A stretch of 64,000 nucleotides of DNA, taken from Eretmocerus hayati (Eukaryota; Arthropoda; Insecta; Hymenoptera; Aphelinidae). Positions 58,251 to 64,000 of the stretch are shown here, one piece after another. The notes beneath the pieces were generated by a model. That model was not told the origin of the DNA and ran no database searches. It saw only the letters and a program-made list of their open reading frames with translations. The stretch is from NCBI GenBank assembly GCA_029851415.1, contig CM056742.1, forward strand, positions 13,557,736 through 13,621,735, written 5' to 3'. Position numbers and translations under genes: made by a program. How positions within the stretch are numbered: position 1 is the stretch's first letter; every line of letters starts with the position of its first letter.

Positions 58251-61200
58251 ATGAGTTCCACAGGCCCTTCGAAAAACCAATTGCAACAACTGGTTGATCA
58301 AGCTGGGGTGAGTACCAGTTGAATACCTTGAGTGAAACACGACATACGCTTGAGGAATATCTCTAAACGAAATAGCAGTCATACTGATTTCAGTCTCTCA
58401 TCAGCTCGTAAAAGTTGCATTCGAACCGTTTTCTCAATGCACATAGAGGTTGGGACAAGAATAAACTTTCGAGTCTTATATTGGGTACAGACATGATTTG
58501 TAAGAAAATCAGAATTGAAACTTTCAAGACCAGTGCCCCACACAAAAAATTCCATCGCAACAATATTGACCTTTTAGGCTTTCACGGAACGTGTGAAATT
58601 TCAAAAAATATCCTACTAAAGAGTCGGGAAAACAGAGATCCATACTCAATGGTGTTGATGCCGAAGATGCCAAACAATTCGGGTAATTTTAGTCTAAGTC
58701 CATTCAAATCGCCGCGCATGTAATCTAAAAGTATTCTACCTTATCGACACACATTCATGTTCCGCATGCATGATGACCGAAAGCACGAGCAATCGCAGCA
58801 GCCGACAGAGTTTGCCGGAAATCTTTTCAGATCTGTTTGTGTTTGAGTGAGTGTAGCCCAAGCCTATCAGAGGTTATACAATAGTCCTAACTCTTGAGCC
58901 GCTGACTCAATTATTAGCTCAGTTATCTGTCTGCCACGTGTAATTCGCTAATTGTTCAGGGATAACAATCAACTTATCTATTAACTAGGTATCGGCTCCG
59001 CATTGTCCCGAATCTCGCTCAATTTTGAGGTTACTGTTGAGCTCCTTAGATTTGAGCTCATCAGAAATTGTTTTCGCGGATTTTCTATACACTTGAGAAC
59101 AGAGCCAAGTAACAAACTAAAAATTATCAAGGAGTACACAATCAAATAGTGAGATGGTCGCATTGTGCGGTCTGCTGTATGTATTGAAAGTTTCAATTTG
59201 AAACGTATACTGATTACCCATCATGAAGGACGAGTTAAAGTGTCATCATATCTATTTGGGCAATCTCTTGTCAACTTTAGTAAAAAGCATGCATTTTCCT
59301 GAAGAGATTTTTATCTCAAAAAGAATCAATTATGAGATTCATCGCCTCTTCTCTGACAGAGCTTAACTAGTTTTTCCCAAAAAATTTTTAGGATAAGGAG
59401 TTTTTTGTTGTGGCTTTCAAAGGAAAGAAGGATAAACAGCACTACGTCACTACAGTGTCCGAGACCTGGATTGATAATGTCTCCAATACTACATTCATTC
59501 CACCTAGCAAATTGATGAGAAAAAGTACCTTGGTGCGACGAACCACGCCTGATGAAAAAACATGGCTTGAATATGACATCATCAAACGTTATGGACCATA
59601 TGGTAAGATTGTATTCAATATAATGCAATAATGAGATCACTACGACCTTTTCAGGCCTATGTCAGGATTGAAGTCTTTAGTACAATTATTATTTTTCATA
59701 ATTTGTGCTATTTTTTGCTAAAATTGTGATTGAGTGCTTTTGGATTGACAGTTTTTTCTTAAGCTTAGGCCTTAGAAATCTAGGCTGAAATTCAGTTGAA
59801 TGATGTCACTGTTTACTTTCTTCTCGGACTGTACTAATACATAGCTAGTCCACTTTGTAACACCCGCAGTTCATCTTGACAACAGTATCTTCACGTTCTT
59901 ATTTGTGGCTTTACATCTCGACATTTCATCTCAACAGATTATGATGGAGCGAAGAAGAAAGAAAAAGAGATATCAGCTGGGGAATCAGAATCTGATTCAA
60001 ATTCTTCTCTTTTAAAATCGAAGCGAAAAGTGACTCCAAAGCCAGCGACTTTACCAGGAGTGAAAAGTGAGTCTCTCACAATGTTTCGAGATGGCTTATT
60101 TTCATTTCGTTCCAAGGTTTTCATTTTTTTAAAAACTGCTAATTTTCCAGGTTCCTCCGAAGAAGATGAAGAGTCTCACAGTGACGATGATGAAGTTCCT
60201 AGCAAGAAAACAAGAAAAGCTACTAGTGGAGGAAACAAAACCTCGTCAAACAAAAGTAAGCCTCCAATTCGAAGTAAAACATATATTCTTCGCTGAAGTT
60301 GATGAATTAACTTTTTAAATCATAATATTCAGAATCTATTAGTCGCTGAATTTTTCTATTTGTACAACTAAAACTCGTAATGTTGCACTGTGAATGGACT
60401 TTGACAGGATTTCGTCACAATTCTTGCAATATTTACCATTGATTTCTTTCAGCAAGCAAATCTAAGAATAACACAGATTTTGATGATGAAGAAATGTATG
60501 GATTCGACGATCAACCCGAACCGACAACTACAGAAGCTTTGTGTAAAGTCGTGGTCCCGGGTAAGTTCTATTTCAATGACGTAATCACAAATTTACATGA
60601 GATACTTTCTTGGTGAGTTACCCTAATACTTGAACACCCCACTAAAAGATGAGATCTCTATATTATGGAATATTGTATTCCCCCTATATCAGTTGAATTC
60701 TTGAATATTTTGATTTATAACAGATACATTTGTTTTATGGAATAACACTTAGCCCAGAATTATCTTGTTAATCGATATATTGTGTCACGTTTTAGGAATG
60801 ACAAAGAATCAGAAACGCAGCGATCAGCAAGCTGAACAAGTAATGGTAGATCTGGATATTTTGGCCGATATACAAAAAACCCAACATGCTATTGTGAGAG
60901 AATTGCAGCAACGTCGTCGAGCTGAAGAACGGCAGCCAGCAGTGGAGGATGGAAACGGTGTGGGAGAAAACGACCCTCTACCCGTCTTTCCACTGAGAAC
61001 TTTCAAAGCTTCAGTCAAATTCAACTTGGCTCTTCGACATCCTGAAGATGGCGAACTTTTGAAGAGATCATTGGTAAGTTTTTAGATGTCCAAGTCATTA
61101 TGTTTGGCACATGATTCTTATTTGCTCAAGACCAGCCTGAGGCGCATAATGCAGAAACTTTTTCCTGATATCCAATATTGTTTGCAATTAAACTGGCATA

Positions 61201-62141
61201 TACTTGATCTATTAACATTTTTGCCAAAATCTGTGTCAAAACAGTTCCTACAAACCCAAACTTGCTCTATGGATAGATAAATTTTTTTTGGTATTGAAAA
61301 TTATTGATCCGGTTTTTTCGAGTATTCTGTTTTTCCTCAAATTTTGCTCCAATCTGAAAATCGTATCGAAATCTCTATCGATTAAATAGTCTCTGCCTCA
61401 CAGATCAACTTATGACAATAACTGAAATTGAAACAATGAAAAAAATTTACTTTTACCCAATCAATTTCAGATGTCTCGGTTAAAACAATATGCTGGTGAA
61501 AGTATTTCGGAGTACACCATCAACATGCTAGACTACATGCTAGAGGAACAAGTTATTGAAAAATACAGCTGGTCTGGCCAAAATAACCCCAATAAGAAGA
61601 AATTCAAGGGAACCGAGATCTGTAAAGTTATGATTGGTAAGTTTTTAATCAATTCTCTTAATTCAATTATTTAGTAATCAGAAATTGATTGAGCAATACG
61701 TATAAGTACTCGCCTCGAGTGAACATTTCAGAGCTTATGTAAGCTACAATAGTTTCAAATTTTCCCTGTCGTAAATTGATCTGAAAGAGCCTTTTGGAAC
61801 GAGTGGCACACGATTCATTTGAATTTTTGGAGCTAAAAACTCAGTCTTTAGAAGGGGCGATCAAAAATTTTCAACACATCGCTGTGATATCTTTGAGAAT
61901 CTAATATTTTCAATCGATTACGATTATTTAAATCTTACATTGTGCAAGTCCTTGATTGCTATCAATAATTTTGATTTCAGATAGAGTGATGGAATCCTGG
62001 GGTACTAAAAAACAAATTGAGAAATCTATCAGGAGCCATCTGCAGCACGCTGAAGAACGTCACTGCAGACGCGAGAAGTTGAGGCAGAAAGAGGAGGCAC
62101 TGAGAAGAGAGATGGAGGAAGCTATTGAAAGCGAGGATTGA
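58251..62141 (+). CDS. DUF4806 domain protein, 8 exons
   Basis: Exons 58251-58307, 59392-59602, 59938-60066, 60151-60255, 60453-60560, 60796-61073, 61471-61636 and 61981-62141 join in frame through GT-AG introns to 404 residues. The N-terminal part (about residues 25-90) has the TVSETWIDN and IPPSKLMRK strand pattern seen in insect DUF4806 proteins. A low-complexity acidic/Ser/Lys linker follows (SSEEDEESHSDDDEVPSKK, about residues 110-205). Then comes a helical segment (VMVDLDILADIQKTQHAIVR), and the DUF4806 domain itself: PLPVFPLRTFKASVKFN, LKQYAGESISEYTINMLDYM, YSWSGQNNPNKKKFKGTEIC. A charged helical C-terminus ends ESED. The family is abundant in insects and sometimes linked to transposons, but its biochemical role is not established. 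The first exon (19 residues, MSSTGPSKNQLQQLVDQAG) rests on its ATG, a strong GTGAGT donor and phase 0 join; a nearby alternative start is possible. Confidence 0.78.
58981..59163 (-). CDS. Short ORF with signal-peptide-like start, antisense in DUF4806 intron 1
   Basis: A 60-residue open frame begins MRPSHYLIVYSLIIFSLLLG, a textbook signal-peptide shape (n-region, hydrophobic core, small residues), followed by Val-Leu-Lys-Cys and a polar tail ending in AEPIPS. It has no recognisable homology, no clear donor, and sits opposite intron 1 of the DUF4806 gene. It could be a small secreted peptide, the first exon of a gene on the minus strand, or chance in AT-rich DNA. Confidence 0.15.
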   Translation of the reverse strand: MRPSHYLIVYSLIIFSLLLGSVLKCIENPRKQFLMSSNLRSSTVTSKLSEIRDNAEPIPS

Positions 62142-62538
62142 TATTTGAATTGTTTAAACCAGTTGATTGATAGTGATCTAATATTTGTTTTGTTTTTTAA
62201 GATAATTCATTCAAAGACTTGTGCAAATGAGTAATATGTCAGTAGTCATCGCGAAGGTCCTATATCGAAGATTTCTTATAGTACGAACAAAAGACTAGAT
62301 AGCGATAAAAGCTCGGTAACATCAAAAATTATGCAATATCAATTAAAAAAAAAATTAATATCAATTATTATTATTAAAAACAACCGCTAGGGGCGCTGGA
62401 GGTCCGACACATGAAACACATGCAATTTCGCTGTCTGTGCGCGTCGGTGGAAAGTTGCCGCATACTCTCGCACACAGATACACACTAGCACACACCGACG
62501 TACACGGACGGGTAAAATCCATGTGTTCAGGAGCTTAT

Positions 62539-62824
62539 TCGGGGTGTCAGGACTGACTTTGGCGCTACCACCGGGTATTTTGTTCTGACTTCAAACTCCG
62601 GCGCGCTACTGAAGCTGTGTGAACAAAGTTGGCCAAATGTATTGTTTCGAGTATCGGATAACAGAAATGAATCGGCTAAATTTATTTCTCTTGGAATGAG
62701 ACATTTTGCTGACTTCATTTACATACACTTGCATTAGCGCGCCGAAGTTTGAACATCAAATTTTGGCAGTCGGACAATTCGCGAAATACCCGGTGCTCGC
62801 GCCAAAGTCAGAGCTGACACCTCG
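62539..62824. mobile_element. Palindromic element, about 286 bp
   Basis: The left arm GGTGTCAGGACTGACTTTGG and the following GCGCT...ACCGGGTATTT pair with inverse copies near 62,780-62,822. Short frames on the two strands give mirror peptides, so they are not genes. Confidence 0.65.
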
Positions 62825-63689
62825 CATCAGCGCCGCCCTGTATCGGACGTTTTTCCGCTGTAGCCTCATTGCAACAAAATTCATCAATTCATGCTCGTAG
62901 TGGGGATTATGAGTGGTAATGGAAACTGACTAAACGATCAAATTGAAATGAAGAATTCTAAAATATTTTTGAGAATGGATGTTGGATGGCAGTTTCACGC
63001 TATTCAAGGAGTACTTGATCTTGTGACACAGTCTCTGTCAAAAATGCATGCTCCAACGGACGCAGTGCCGTGCCTCGGGCTAGCTGTCCGCTATAACCCA
63101 ACCAAAGTGCTCAATGTGATCAATTTTTCACTTGTATTATCATCCTGTGTTATATCTAAACGTGACAAACGTTTGAGTTATTCTTGATATGTATTTGAAT
63201 ACGTAGCGGAGAATCACAGTCCTTATTAGTTTTCTTATCAGTATTAGATTACAATAAGATCATTATCAATTCCCATGTATGTTGCCTCTGTTAAAATAAT
63301 AATTGAAAATAACACTGAAACACTCTGTCTTAATTCCATCAGCATGTCGACCAATCATCTGCAATTTGGTCAAGAAGTCTTTGATTCAATGATTTGTCAC
63401 AACGATCTATCACAAACGCGTGGGAATGAAGATGCGCAGTACCTCGGAACTTTTAGATCCTCTTTTATTTCTGCTCTCCTTCCCGATCATCTTTTGCTTT
63501 ACATTTTCGGAAAAACATAGTCACAAATTTGGGAAATTAGGCTTAGTAAACGAGCAGTCGCGTATTAAAAAGAGACATGAAGATATGCTCGCAAATATCT
63601 CGATAACATGAATTCACAAAATCTCAAAGTATAACAGTGGATCGAGCGAAAATTTATGTAAGGGTTTTCAGTGTGTCACTGGGAACTCC

Positions 63690-63930
63690 TTATAAATACT
63701 TCAAGAGTACTCAGCGAAGGTACCTAGATCACCATCGAAAAACTAAGAGAAGTCCGTAAGAGCGCTTTGAGAATCCTCCACGAACTTTTGAGAATTCTTT
63801 GAGAACTAATTCTGGTGGCGCATATGAGAAATATCTGAGAGCTCTTACAGAACCTTTCGGAGAGCTCCCAAGAGCTCGCTAAGTATATTTCGAGTATTCC
63901 TTGAGAATTCTGTTGCTTGCTGATTACGCG
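63690..63930 (-). repeat. Dispersed GTTCTC-rich repeat, copy 2 (inverted)
   Basis: The reverse complement of 63,780-63,835 matches the core of copy 1 almost exactly across CATATGCGCCACCAGAAT and the adjacent GTTCTCAAAGAATTCTCAA. It lies near the window end, with no gene beside it. Confidence 0.65.
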
Positions 63931-64000
63931 TCGAGTGCTGGTAATATCTTTCCTTAGCTAAAACGACGTTAAGCGTTTATTAGTCCAAACGAATGATGCC

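Larger units (their letters stand above)
62142..64000. other. Region downstream of the DUF4806 gene
   Basis: No further gene is supported. It contains the 62.5 kb palindrome, the second GTTCTC repeat and a motif, CCGCTAGGGGCGCT, near 62,385 that resembles CTAGCGGC/AGCGCCTC words in the palindromes at 12.6 and 49.2 kb. Confidence 0.5.

Overview
The window is eukaryotic, AT-rich and intron-containing, and reads as an insect chromosome. The placement rests on an insect-type PDGF/VEGF receptor gene (Pvr), genes with short GT-AG introns, a DUF4806 gene, and a dense load of short palindromic DNA transposons. A hymenopteran is my best guess, but nothing here fixes the order. There are no bacterial features, no CRISPR array, and no rRNA or tRNA that I can recognise.

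Layout. Positions 1-15,990 hold no gene I can support. They carry palindromic non-autonomous elements, including a TTAA-flanked hairpin at 7.2 kb, a piggyBac-type element at 8.5-9.5 kb, a foldback built of TTAGAAAA-like units at 10.6-11.7 kb, and a foldback interrupted by a second foldback at 12.6-14.1 kb. From 15,995 to 22,660 lies a compact gene cluster. URAD (OHCU decarboxylase, + strand, 3 exons) converges on POMP (proteasome maturation protein, - strand, 5 coding exons). POMP is head-to-head with a CNBD2-like protein with two cyclic-nucleotide-binding folds (+ strand, 9 coding exons).

From 51,410 down to 25,409 on the - strand lies Pvr. I assembled 19 exons, covering the immunoglobulin-type ectodomain, one membrane span, a split tyrosine kinase and a tyrosine-rich tail. 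The first exon(s), with the signal peptide and most distal Ig sequence, were not found here. Pvr introns are full of transposon remnants and contain an approximately 318-bp tandem array. At 53,423-55,516 (-) is an uninterrupted 697-codon transposase-like gene of the TNP2/CACTA type. A candidate small spliced gene (56,239-57,049, -) lies upstream of it. At 58,251-62,141 (+) is an eight-exon DUF4806 gene.

Functional picture. URAD acts in urate breakdown, POMP in 20S proteasome assembly and Pvr in growth-factor signalling. They are ordinary neighbours, not a pathway cluster. The most unusual material is the repeat landscape: several insertions are nested, and in two cases the uninterrupted target sequence is present elsewhere in the same window, so exact insertion points and target duplications can be read directly. 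I found no convincing new multi-gene system.
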